A stretch of 64,000 bases of DNA from Nitrospiraceae bacterium (GTDB lineage: Bacteria > Nitrospirota > Nitrospiria > Nitrospirales > Nitrospiraceae). The notes beneath the pieces are model-generated. The model saw only the letters and a list, made by a program, of their open reading frames with translations. It searched no databases and had not been told where the DNA came from. Positions 36,886-45,148 of this stretch are shown here, piece by piece. A program made the position numbers and the translations under genes. Every line of letters starts with the position of its first letter. Position 1 is the first letter of the stretch. The DNA lies in NCBI GenBank assembly GCA_019637075.1, contig JAHBWI010000004.1, forward strand, positions 1-64,000, written 5' to 3'.

Positions 36886-38373
36886 ATGAGCCAACAGCGC
36901 CACATTCGCCGCGTGCTCGCGATCGCGCCGATGCCGCCGGAAAAGTCCGCCTATGCGCTGGCTCGGTACAGCCGCTCCCCGGACCCAATCGAGGAGAGTA
37001 TCAAGTGGGTCCATTCCCATTCCTCCGAGAAGTTCTGGGAACAGTTCTACTTCGATTACGGACATGCCTCGATCGCCGACCTGGGGCACGTGATCGTCTG
37101 CTTCGAACAGATCTCGGAGTTGGCTGCCATTCGGCTCGAGGATGAGCCCCTGTGGGATGGTCAGGCCAAGTCCAGTCGGTACCAAAACTTTGCCTCGAAC
37201 AACTGGTTCCTGCCCGATGCCATTCGCGGCCAAGAGACCGAAGCCATGTATCTCGGCATCCTCCGCGGACTTGGGACGGTGTACCAAGCCTTGCATGAGC
37301 CGCTCACCCGTTTCTTGACCGAACGGGAGCCTCGGCCTGAAGAGATGACGCCGGGCGCCTATCAACGGGCCATTGCGGCGCGAGCCTTCGACGTAACTCG
37401 CTATCTGCTGCCGTTGGCTGCGCGTACCAACGTCGGCCAAGTGGTCAGCATCCGCACCTTAGAGAAACAGATCTCCCGGCTGCTCTCCTCGCAGTTGCCC
37501 GAACTCCGGATGATCGGCGAAGACCTGAAGGATGCCTGCCAAAAACCTCCGGTCAACCTGTGGGGTGAATTGTCAGGACAAGCCGCGGGCCTGGCCGAAC
37601 CGTTGGCGCCGACGCTGGCGCGTTATGCCAAAGCGAGTCCTTACCAGACAGAGGTGTACAGCGACCTGGCTCGGCACGCGAAGGAAGTGTTGCGGGGGAC
37701 TGGGTTAGACCAGCCGGGGTCTTGGGGTGACCAGGAGCCGGTGGATCTCCTCGAGCCGCACCATCCGCTCGACGAAATCGTGACGACCTTGCTCTATCGC
37801 GTCTCGCAGGCCTCCTATCGGAAGATTCTCGCCGTCGTGCAGGACTGGACCGAGAAGCAGAAGCAGGACACGCTGGAGGTGGCTTTCCGTCAACGAGGTC
37901 CACATGACGAGCTGATCAAAGAATTCCGCAGCGGCTACGGATTCGTCTTCGACATCCTCATGGACATCGGGGGGTGGCGCGACATGCACCGGCACCGACG
38001 CTGTCAGCAGGTACAGCAGAACTTCACGACGGTCCACGGGTTCGACACGCCGCCCGTGTTGACCGAGGCCGGGCTGGAGCAGGAATACCGCGACGCCATG
38101 GGCTTGGTCAAAACCGACATCGAGCACCTTCGCAAATCGAGCCAGGAAGCGGCCATGTATGCGATCCCGTTCGGCTTCCGGGTCCGTTGCCTGTTCAAGA
38201 TGGATTTTGCCGAGGCGGAATATATTGCGAAACTGCGCTCCGGCGTAAAGGGCCACTGGTCCTACCGCACGATCGCGTGGCTCATGAAGCAAAAATTGGC
38301 CGAACGGTACCCGATCCTCGGCGACCGCATGCAGGCGACCCCGCCGGATGTGCAGGACGCGCTGACCCGCTAA
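36886..38373 (+). CDS. Doubled ThyX-like (FAD-dependent thymidylate synthase family) protein
   Basis: A 495-residue protein, about twice the length of classical ThyX. The first half has HSHSSEKFWEQFYFDYGHASIADLGHVIVCFEQIS and ends its motif as AKSSRYQNF. The second half has RDMHRHRRCQQVQQNF and AEYIAKLRSGVKGHWSYRTIAWLM. Classical ThyX needs RHRxxSxNxxSxR in one chain. Here the RHR part is recognisable in the second half and the S-RY part in the first, so an intact motif is absent from both. It may be a true flavin enzyme with split sites or a relative with another role. Confidence 0.75.
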   Translation: MSQQRHIRRVLAIAPMPPEKSAYALARYSRSPDPIEESIKWVHSHSSEKFWEQFYFDYGHASIADLGHVIVCFEQISELAAIRLEDEPLWDGQAKSSRYQNFASNNWFLPDAIRGQETEAMYLGILRGLGTVYQALHEPLTRFLTEREPRPEEMTPGAYQRAIAARAFDVTRYLLPLAARTNVGQVVSIRTLEKQISRLLSSQLPELRMIGEDLKDACQKPPVNLWGELSGQAAGLAEPLAPTLARYAKASPYQTEVYSDLARHAKEVLRGTGLDQPGSWGDQEPVDLLEPHHPLDEIVTTLLYRVSQASYRKILAVVQDWTEKQKQDTLEVAFRQRGPHDELIKEFRSGYGFVFDILMDIGGWRDMHRHRRCQQVQQNFTTVHGFDTPPVLTEAGLEQEYRDAMGLVKTDIEHLRKSSQEAAMYAIPFGFRVRCLFKMDFAEAEYIAKLRSGVKGHWSYRTIAWLMKQKLAERYPILGDRMQATPPDVQDALTR

Positions 38374-38390
38374 TTCTGGCTCGCTCTTCC

Positions 38391-39428
38391 ATGACCGACC
38401 ATCAGCAACAAATCGAATCGGCCCTGCTTGCGGGCGATTGGGACAGAGTGGCGGCCGAGGCGACTGCCTGGGTCCAGGCGGTCGATTCCGCAGGCGAACG
38501 CAACGCCCGGCCCTTCTTCGCGCTCAACGTGACGCAGCTCATGCGGGGGGATTTCGCCGGCGCCTGGAAGACACACGCCCGCTCGCTCCAGGAACCGGAA
38601 GACATCGAACACGTCCGGGCCTGGGTGCAGCAGATCCACGAGCAACAGGCGGACAATGCCCAGGTTCAACTGGTCTGGGGCCTTTTTCTCGCTCAATCGG
38701 GCCAGTCGGAACAGTCCATGGCGGTCTATAAGGACGTAGCCAAGCTGGCGCCGGACTCCGCCTATCCCCACTACTTTCTGGCGCAGATGCACGAACGCGC
38801 CGGCCAGATCGAAATGGCAATCAAGGAATATCGCGAGGCGGTTCGACTCAGCCCATCATTTGCCGCCGCCCGCACGAACCTCGGGGTGGCCTACCAGGAG
38901 CAGGGCCGGCTGGAAATGGCGATCCCGCAATACCGCGAAGTCATCACCCTCAATCCCGACGATCCGGTGGCCCATGCCAACCTAGCTTGCGCCTTGGCCG
39001 AGCAAGGGAAGCTGGAGCCGGCCTTGCGCGAGTATAAAGAAGCGTTGCGCCTGAATCCGAACGATGCAGAGATCCACTTCGCGCTCGCGGGGCTCTATGA
39101 AAATCGCGGCCGCACCGATCTCGCCGCCAAGTCCTATCGGGATGCGGTAGAGGTCGATCCAAATTTTGCCGCCGGCCACACCGCCCTTGGTTTCATGGCC
39201 TTGGACAAGGGACGGATGACGGAAGCGATGGACTATTTCAACCGGGCCATCAAGGCCAATCCCGACGAGGCCCGCGCCTATTACGGCGTCGGAAAGATCT
39301 ACGCCGCAAAGGGTAAGCGCGAGGTCGCCGCCGAAAACTTTGCCAAGTCCCTCCGACTCGAGAAGAACCCCGATCGAAAAAACCAGATCATGAACGAGCT
39401 CTTCCAGAGCGGCCAGGTCGGGGATTAG
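38391..39428 (+). CDS. Tetratricopeptide-repeat protein
   Basis: The ATG at 38391 gives 345 residues, beginning 17 bp after the ThyX-like stop. From about residue 95 onward there are roughly seven consecutive TPR units, with spacing-34 patterns such as AYPHYFLAQMHERAGQIEMAIKEYREAVRLSP and AAARTNLGVAYQEQGRLEMAIPQYREVITLNP. The N-terminal 90 residues are also helical but not a clear TPR. There is no signal peptide, so it is probably a cytoplasmic scaffold. No partner is indicated by the sequence; co-transcription with the ThyX-like gene is likely. Confidence 0.9.
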   Translation: MTDHQQQIESALLAGDWDRVAAEATAWVQAVDSAGERNARPFFALNVTQLMRGDFAGAWKTHARSLQEPEDIEHVRAWVQQIHEQQADNAQVQLVWGLFLAQSGQSEQSMAVYKDVAKLAPDSAYPHYFLAQMHERAGQIEMAIKEYREAVRLSPSFAAARTNLGVAYQEQGRLEMAIPQYREVITLNPDDPVAHANLACALAEQGKLEPALREYKEALRLNPNDAEIHFALAGLYENRGRTDLAAKSYRDAVEVDPNFAAGHTALGFMALDKGRMTEAMDYFNRAIKANPDEARAYYGVGKIYAAKGKREVAAENFAKSLRLEKNPDRKNQIMNELFQSGQVGD

Positions 39429-39504
39429 CGACGCCGGACGTCAGACGGCTCGGAGAGAAAATCGGGCGTCCGAGAAACCATCCTCCTCATCCGCTCACGG
39501 CAGG

Positions 39505-39738
39505 TCAAGGGCGAGGCAAGAAGTGCTCGACCGCCTCGCTGTAGCGGCCCGGCAGGGCAAGCTCACCGTCGACGTCGTCGTGTTTCAGGTCCCGTGGCGG
39601 TTCGTTCAACCGTTGAACAATGTGAGAGTAGGGTTGGTCGGGATCAATTTGCAGTGCCTGCTCAAAGGTTGCGCTCGCAAGGCCGCAGGAAGTCTGCGGC
39701 GCCGAAGCGTACTGTGAGCCGTACGGTGAGGTGAACAA
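39505..39738 (-). pseudogene. Remnant of a TPR-type gene, cut by a dispersed repeat
   Basis: The frame carries ATFEQALQIDPDQPYSH and ALPGRYSEAVEHFLPRP, both TPR-like, and ends normally at 39505. Its upstream part runs into the dispersed repeat at 39657-39774, whose end sequence supplies the codons just before ATFEQAL. No start with a ribosome binding site exists. The simplest reading is the C-terminal 50 or so codons of a former TPR gene truncated by the repeat. It may also be chance. The rest of the 39429-39776 gap holds only the repeat. Confidence 0.4.
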
Positions 39739-39774
39739 ACGACGAGAACGCGGTGAGAGGAAGCGTTCAGCAGG
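39657..39774. repeat. Dispersed intergenic inverted repeat, copy 4
   Basis: The element begins CCTGCTCAAAGGTTGCGCTC and ends GAGAGGAAGCGTTCAGCAGG, imperfect inverted repeats. Read on the minus strand it shows CGTTCTCGTCG, a GTACGG...AGTACG inner stem and the TGCGGCCTTGC box of the other copies. Its right end stops 2 bp before the stop codon of the 89-residue gene, as copy 2 does next to the metallo-hydrolase gene. Confidence 0.7.
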
Positions 39775-39776
39775 TG

Positions 39777-40046
39777 CTACAGTTCGCGGATCGTGCCCTG
39801 GAGCACCGTAATCTGCGTGACCGGATCGCCCGCGGTCTTGAGTTCCGTGCGGATCTGGTCCTTGAGATAGGTGGAGTAACCGATCTTGTCCAGGAGCAGG
39901 TCAAGGAAGCGTTCGGCGGGCAACAGACTCTGGGCCTTCAAGTCGTCGATGGTTTCATCGCTGACCGGGACGTAGGTGCTGCCGATGTGGAAAATGACGT
40001 TGTAGTATCGGTCGCGTCCGAGCCGTTCGAATCTGAGTCCCTTCAC
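39777..40046 (-). CDS. Unrecognised 89-residue protein after the Dab operon
   Basis: A small, charged protein: MKGLRFERLGRDRYYNVIFH at the N-terminus, then IGSTYVPVSDETIDDLKAQ and a helical second half (AERFLDLLLDKIGYSTYLKDQI). There is no membrane segment, cysteine or known motif, and I cannot name a family. It is the last same-strand gene after the PII-like gene (179 bp gap), so it could be part of the carbon-uptake operon. A dispersed repeat starts 2 bp beyond its stop. The frame is plausible from its codon pattern. Confidence 0.6.
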   Translation of the reverse strand: MKGLRFERLGRDRYYNVIFHIGSTYVPVSDETIDDLKAQSLLPAERFLDLLLDKIGYSTYLKDQIRTELKTAGDPVTQITVLQGTIREL

Positions 40047-40225
40047 CTCGTCCTCCCGGGGCGGAGGGTTTCAGATCCCTCCGTGGTTGTGCTCGCGGCG
40101 CTTGCGGGATGAATCGACTTCCCGCACAGGGCGCGAAGGGCCCATTCTAGACAAACGACGGCCGGAAGACAAGATCGGTCCGGGTCGGCTGGCTCCCAAG
40201 GAAGGCCACCGAGGTTCCCGGGACG

Positions 40226-40567
40226 TTACTTCGCGCCGCCCTTTTTTCCGAAGTATTCGCGCCGACTTACGGCAACATCGGACAAGAACATCACGCCTGA
40301 GTAGCGGTCGAACAGCGGCCGCAGTCCAGCCAGAATCGGTTCTACCTTCTCTTCCGGCACCACCGTCATGATCATCACGAGGCTTTCCTGCTCGCTGAAC
40401 ATGAAATGGGCTTCCCGCAAGCCGTGGTGGCCCTTGCCGGAAATGTTGCCGATGATGGTGTATCCCGTGGCCTCGACCTTGTCCAAGAGATCGGTCACAA
40501 ACGGCCGGTGCTCGCCCGACACGATGACGCGAATTTCCTTCATGGGATGCAGCGTCAATCCGCCCAT
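40226..40567 (-). CDS. PII-like regulatory protein of the Dab carbon-uptake operon
   Basis: A 113-residue PII-superfamily protein. The ATG at 40567 has AAAGGAG 7 bases upstream; a second ATG eight codons in is possible. Motifs: KEIRVIVSGEHRPFVTDLLDKVEATGYTIIGNISGKGHHG, with the T-loop region HHGLREAHFM shorter than in GlnB, then VMIMTVVPEEKVEPILAGLRPLF and SGVMFLSDVAVSRREYF. The tyrosine of the GlnB uridylylation site is absent. PII-like genes accompany several Dab operons and probably tune Ci uptake to nucleotide or bicarbonate levels. It lies 43 bp after dabA. Confidence 0.88.
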   Translation of the reverse strand: MGGLTLHPMKEIRVIVSGEHRPFVTDLLDKVEATGYTIIGNISGKGHHGLREAHFMFSEQESLVMIMTVVPEEKVEPILAGLRPLFDRYSGVMFLSDVAVSRREYFGKKGGAK

Positions 40568-40610
40568 GGCATTACTCCTTTACTCCCGCAGGTCTTTCTT
40601 CTCAATCGGT

Positions 40611-43600
40611 TCACGCATTCTCTGTCTCTATGTCCACGGCGTGCCTGACGCGACGCCACACGCCGGAGGGCATGTAGCGATACCAGACTCCGTCCTCGGG
40701 GTCCAATGCCGCCAGGTGCACCCATTCATTATGATAAAAGTGCTGCAGGATCTCGTGCCGGGCGATGAGCTTCTCGATGCGGGGACGCGGCGCCTCGATC
40801 AGCGTCAGCAGCCGCATCGGCTCATGATAGGGCACGTCGCCGTTCTTCACGGTTTGCCAGGCCAGTCCCAGCCGCAGGTCGCTCCAGGGACCGGACATGA
40901 TGCCGAACCGGCCGACCACGTTGTGGTAAATCTTGCTCCCGCTCCCATAGACCTCGTTGTCCACGGCAGAAAAGTAATGTTCCATGTTGATCCACTGAGC
41001 GACCACTTGAGGCGCGGTCATCAGCACTTCGAGCAGACGCTCACCGGGATCTTCGCGGTAATCGTATGAGTGCAAGAAGACTCGCCCGCCGAGGTTCAGT
41101 CCCTTCGTGAGCGCGCGGCGGCCGATGACAAACGAGGTGTTACCGGAGAGGCCCCACTCAGGCCGCACCTGGCTCCAATCGGCGCTGCGTTCCTGTACGA
41201 GAGCCTGGGCGTCTTCCATCGGGAGCGTGGCGCCGATGTCCGGGAACCTGGCACAACGCTCCTGACTCGTCAGTCGGGAGGCTTCCCGGAGATCGTCGTA
41301 GAGCCGGCCGACATCCTTGCGGTGCGTCGGCGGCACGTCTTCCAAGTCGAACAGCTGCACGTCGTCCGTCGTGGTGTCGACCTGACCGGCGAGAAAATGG
41401 GTGTCCGGGGGAATGTCGATGCCGCGCTTTGCCAACCGTTCGCGCACCTGCGGCCGGTTGGCCATCGCGGCGATCACACGAGCGTTCGGTTTGCCTTCGT
41501 TGCCGCCGCAAGCCCCGCAATCCAACGCGGATTCGAAGGGATTGTTTTCGCTCGTGGCTCCGTGGGCGCAGAACAGGACGAGGCGGGCGAAGTTCCTGAC
41601 GAGACCCAGCATGCGCAAGACCGTCTCGATGGTCAGCACCTGTTCATCGAGGGTGAAGCCCGTCCGGGTGATGCGTTCTTTCTGCCGCGAGGCCGACCGC
41701 TGGTTGATCTGGTAGTGGCGGCGGAGGTCGTCGAGCAGGGCCGTCACCTGTTCGGACGACAGCTCGGCTTCTTTGCCCCCGTCGTGGAGTTCCTGATCCA
41801 CTGCGGCCTCGGAATCCAGCGCCTTGCGGCGCAGCGCTTCGACGAAAGCGGGGTCGAGCTTGGAGGCATTCAGTCCGTACCGATCGCGCAGGGCCCGCCA
41901 GATCAAGGCCCGCTGTTCCGAAAGGATCATCTCTTCGGTCTCGGCCGGAGACAGTTTGTCGACCGTCAGGCTGGTGGCGATCGGTGGCACAAAGAGTCGG
42001 CGCAGCCAGCCCGTGAACCGTCGATAGAGGGCCGGGATCACCGTCTTGCCCACGATCGGCACCCCGTAAAACCAGCCGAGGGATTCGACCATCACATAGG
42101 GCGTGACGACGTTTTCCTTCAAATCGTGCAGCAACGTATGGCCGGCATGGACCAGCTTGGCTCGCGACTGGTGTTTGGAGATATATTGATCAAGGTAGCT
42201 GCGGGGGATCTCGCGGACTTCGTTCCGAGGTCGCATGATGACGGGGAACTGCTCCGTATCATGTTCCTTCCCCCAGGCGCGATAGCGAATGAAGACGGCA
42301 AAGAACCCGGCGAAACCGTAGGTCTCATGCGGTCCGGTGGACTCCAGATGGCGCCGGAAGGGCTCGGACCGCACGTCGATACAGAACACGGACTGGGACT
42401 GCGGGCGGACGGGGGGCGATGCCTCGCGGCGCCCGGCGGCGGCGGAAGTCCGCATGAGCATACCGAACAACTGTTCGTGATAGCCTGCCTCGAAAGCCTT
42501 GAGCCACACGGGTCCGTGTGCCGATTCGGGGAACGCGTCCATCCACTCGATCAGGCGTCGAAGGTCCGTCGGAAGGCCCTCCAACAACGCGGTCGGCACG
42601 ATCTCCAGGGCCTGCGCCAGCCGCAGCAGCCTCCGGGCCATGGTCCGTTGTGCCGAACGGGCGAGCCGCGGGCCGTACTCCCGCTGGTAGCGCTCGGCTA
42701 ACTGCTCCCAAGCCGGCGAGGGACCGTGATGATGTCGGAGCCGGTCTACAGCCTCGGCGCATGGGTCCGGGAGCCGCCCCGCGCTTCGTTCCCTGCGCAG
42801 AAAATAGGCATGCGTCTGCGATTGCATGAAAGCTGTGACCGCCTGGAACCGGCCGTCGATGCCGAGTTCCTCCCGGCAGGCTTTCTGCACCAGCTCGCGC
42901 ACATACCAGAGCCGGATGGCCAAAAACTTCACCAGTCCCACCGGATAGTTTTGCTGCCAGGCGTAGTCACTTTCTTCGGCCCGCCATTTGATGTAGCCGG
43001 CCCAACCCGGCAGCGCCGCCAACTGCAGGCCCAGATAATCCTGACGCAGCTCCGCCGGAATGCCCAGCGCCTCAAGACTCTCGAGCACCGCATCCTCCGG
43101 ATGCTCCGGCAGCGAGGCGATTTTGCGGCGGCTGTCCAGGATGCCGCAGCTCGACCATTCGGTGGCGGCCAACGCCTTCCAGGCTGCGTAGAGCCCCTGC
43201 TCGCGACCCGGCATCGCCCAGGCGGCATGGCCCTCGTCCAGAAAGGCTTCGCACCACTTGATCACCTCGGCGTTGATCTGCTGCACCGTCTGGGTTCCGA
43301 GGGCGTGATCGCACCAACCCGAGAGGGTTTGGTAATGGCCCAGCGAGGCCAGGTCTTCCCGAACTGCGGCAGCCATGCGATCTTTCACGGTCGGCACCGA
43401 TAGCGTCGAGAGATGGTCGGCAAGGGTTTCGAGCTGCTCTTCGTCCGGGCCTTCGTCCATGAGCGAGCCGACGGCTTCCTCTCGAATGGAGGACAGGCCG
43501 TGGGTCAAACAGGCACGCAGGACCTCCCGGTGGGAGATACGGCAGGGACCGACCACGATCTCCTCATCCTTTCCCAGGGAGGCCAGAGCTTCGTCGAGGT

Positions 43601-43856
43601 GTCGGAGCTGGATACGACCGCACGAGACATAGCGGCGATACTCATCGCCTGAGAGGTAGCCGGTTCCTCCGAGGAATCGATGGCCCAGGCGGACCGTCTC
43701 CTCGAAGGGAAGGTATTCGAGGCTGTGTAACGGATTGTGGTGGACGAAGGTGCGCATCGGCCAGTATTGGGCGATGACTTCGCTCGCAAGGCGAATCGTC
43801 CCGCGTAACTCCATCCGGCGGGCTTCGATATCGGCGGTCTGGTTCAGCGGGTCCAT
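40611..43856 (-). CDS. dabA: DabA inorganic-carbon accumulation subunit (DUF2309)
   Basis: The ATG at 43856 (AAGGGAG upstream) gives 1081 residues. The zinc/carbonic-anhydrase-like residues of DabA are all visible: C492-x-D494 in VFCIDVRSE, and H765 and C780 in CAHGATSENNPFESALDCGACGG. The C-x-D and 15-residue H-to-C spacings equal those of Halothiobacillus DabA. DabA with the membrane subunit DabB hydrates CO2 to bicarbonate in an energy-coupled manner. The gene overlaps the NuoM/N-like gene by 13 bases. The protein is longer than the Halothiobacillus homologue. Confidence 0.95.
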   Translation of the reverse strand: MDPLNQTADIEARRMELRGTIRLASEVIAQYWPMRTFVHHNPLHSLEYLPFEETVRLGHRFLGGTGYLSGDEYRRYVSCGRIQLRHLDEALASLGKDEEIVVGPCRISHREVLRACLTHGLSSIREEAVGSLMDEGPDEEQLETLADHLSTLSVPTVKDRMAAAVREDLASLGHYQTLSGWCDHALGTQTVQQINAEVIKWCEAFLDEGHAAWAMPGREQGLYAAWKALAATEWSSCGILDSRRKIASLPEHPEDAVLESLEALGIPAELRQDYLGLQLAALPGWAGYIKWRAEESDYAWQQNYPVGLVKFLAIRLWYVRELVQKACREELGIDGRFQAVTAFMQSQTHAYFLRRERSAGRLPDPCAEAVDRLRHHHGPSPAWEQLAERYQREYGPRLARSAQRTMARRLLRLAQALEIVPTALLEGLPTDLRRLIEWMDAFPESAHGPVWLKAFEAGYHEQLFGMLMRTSAAAGRREASPPVRPQSQSVFCIDVRSEPFRRHLESTGPHETYGFAGFFAVFIRYRAWGKEHDTEQFPVIMRPRNEVREIPRSYLDQYISKHQSRAKLVHAGHTLLHDLKENVVTPYVMVESLGWFYGVPIVGKTVIPALYRRFTGWLRRLFVPPIATSLTVDKLSPAETEEMILSEQRALIWRALRDRYGLNASKLDPAFVEALRRKALDSEAAVDQELHDGGKEAELSSEQVTALLDDLRRHYQINQRSASRQKERITRTGFTLDEQVLTIETVLRMLGLVRNFARLVLFCAHGATSENNPFESALDCGACGGNEGKPNARVIAAMANRPQVRERLAKRGIDIPPDTHFLAGQVDTTTDDVQLFDLEDVPPTHRKDVGRLYDDLREASRLTSQERCARFPDIGATLPMEDAQALVQERSADWSQVRPEWGLSGNTSFVIGRRALTKGLNLGGRVFLHSYDYREDPGERLLEVLMTAPQVVAQWINMEHYFSAVDNEVYGSGSKIYHNVVGRFGIMSGPWSDLRLGLAWQTVKNGDVPYHEPMRLLTLIEAPRPRIEKLIARHEILQHFYHNEWVHLAALDPEDGVWYRYMPSGVWRRVRHAVDIETENA

Positions 43857-45148
43857 GCCGCTCCCTTCATCGCAATGTTTGGCGATGCCGGCGCGACGCT
43901 CCATCCGAATACTCGGGCCGGGGCCGTTCCCAGAACCAGGAGGAGGAGCAACACGATCACCAGCGACGCCACCTCATGGTTGCGCAGGTCGGCATAGGGA
44001 ATCCCGCTTCGTTGCGGACCGAACACGAGCTGTTGGAGCGGCGCGAGCAGATACCAGGAAGCGGAGAGCCAGGCCAAGATGATCAGGAAGAAGCTGGCCC
44101 CTACCGAGAATGTCGGATCGAACAGCAGTCCCATGAATCCGGTGAAGACGCCGAAGGGCGGCATGCCGAGCGCGGCCAGCGTCAGCAGTACGAACAGCGT
44201 GCTGAAGCGGGGCATCGGATAGGCCATCCCGCCGAGCGCCCGCGGGTCGATGTCGCCGTATCGCACGCGAACGGCATACCAGGCGAGCAGCAGCCCCGTC
44301 ATCGCCAACCCGCAAGCAGACAGGTAGACGGCTGACTGTGGACCAACCGACCCGGTCGTTCCAATTACCCACCAGAGCAAAGACGTAAAGGCTAGGCTTC
44401 CGTAGGCCAGCAGCGGCAGCGTCCGCACCAGCGTCAAAGACCGAAGAGACCCGTACAAGGCACCCGCAAGGCCCAGAACCTGGACGGTTCCCAGCAGACT
44501 GGGATCGAGATCAGGCAGCAGCGGCAGGAGCTGATGGAATCCCACCACCGGGAGCGCCAGCGCTAGGAACGCGGGGAGATTGCCCGGCAGTGCGGTGAGC
44601 GTCGCGATCTGTCCTGCATGCAACGGGAGCAACGGCAGCAGCGTTCCGCTGGCAACCAGGCCTGCGACCATTCCGGCACCGCCCGGAATCAGGAGGGCGG
44701 CCGCGCCGGCCGCCATGCCGACTCCATAGCTGACCAGGCCGCGTAGCATCGTCGGCGCGGCACTGCCGAAACGTCGAATGCCCAAGGCCACGACGGCCAA
44801 GAGACCGATCCGCACAAGTTGCCGTGCCGACTCGGAGGCGACCAGGGAGCCAAGCGTCAATCCAAGGAGCAAGAGGGTCAGTACCCAAGCGGTGCGGTTG
44901 TCGCGGTGGATCGGTTGGCCGAGCAACGAGATGAACGCCGTCAGGGGCAGCAGGCACAGGAAGAGCGCGCTGCCGGGTAGATCACTCTGCCACCAGGCGG
45001 CTCCGGCATTGACCAGGAGGCTGGTTCCCGTCACGACTAATGCGGCTGCACGCAGGCGCTCGGCGTCGGACCAAAAGAGAAGGCTGACGGCCGCGCCCAC
45101 GCAGGGCAGCGCCGCCACGATCCACGGCAGCAACGACAGGCCCGTCAT
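43844..45148 (-). CDS. NuoM/N-like membrane subunit between dabB and dabA
   Basis: A 434-residue integral membrane protein with about twelve hydrophobic segments, fused by ATGA overlap to dabB and overlapping dabA by 13 bases. The middle (LLPLLPLHAGQIATLTALPGNLPAFLALALPVVGFHQLLP, then RTLPLLAYGSLAF) aligns by eye with the LPDAH...LLK..Y..LR and IKRLIAY regions of antiporter-like complex I subunits. However, both lysines of those regions are replaced. It is probably a structural, non-pumping paralogue. Two-component Dab systems lack this gene; the alignment is manual. Confidence 0.75.
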   Translation of the reverse strand: MTGLSLLPWIVAALPCVGAAVSLLFWSDAERLRAAALVVTGTSLLVNAGAAWWQSDLPGSALFLCLLPLTAFISLLGQPIHRDNRTAWVLTLLLLGLTLGSLVASESARQLVRIGLLAVVALGIRRFGSAAPTMLRGLVSYGVGMAAGAAALLIPGGAGMVAGLVASGTLLPLLPLHAGQIATLTALPGNLPAFLALALPVVGFHQLLPLLPDLDPSLLGTVQVLGLAGALYGSLRSLTLVRTLPLLAYGSLAFTSLLWWVIGTTGSVGPQSAVYLSACGLAMTGLLLAWYAVRVRYGDIDPRALGGMAYPMPRFSTLFVLLTLAALGMPPFGVFTGFMGLLFDPTFSVGASFFLIILAWLSASWYLLAPLQQLVFGPQRSGIPYADLRNHEVASLVIVLLLLLVLGTAPARVFGWSVAPASPNIAMKGAAWTR

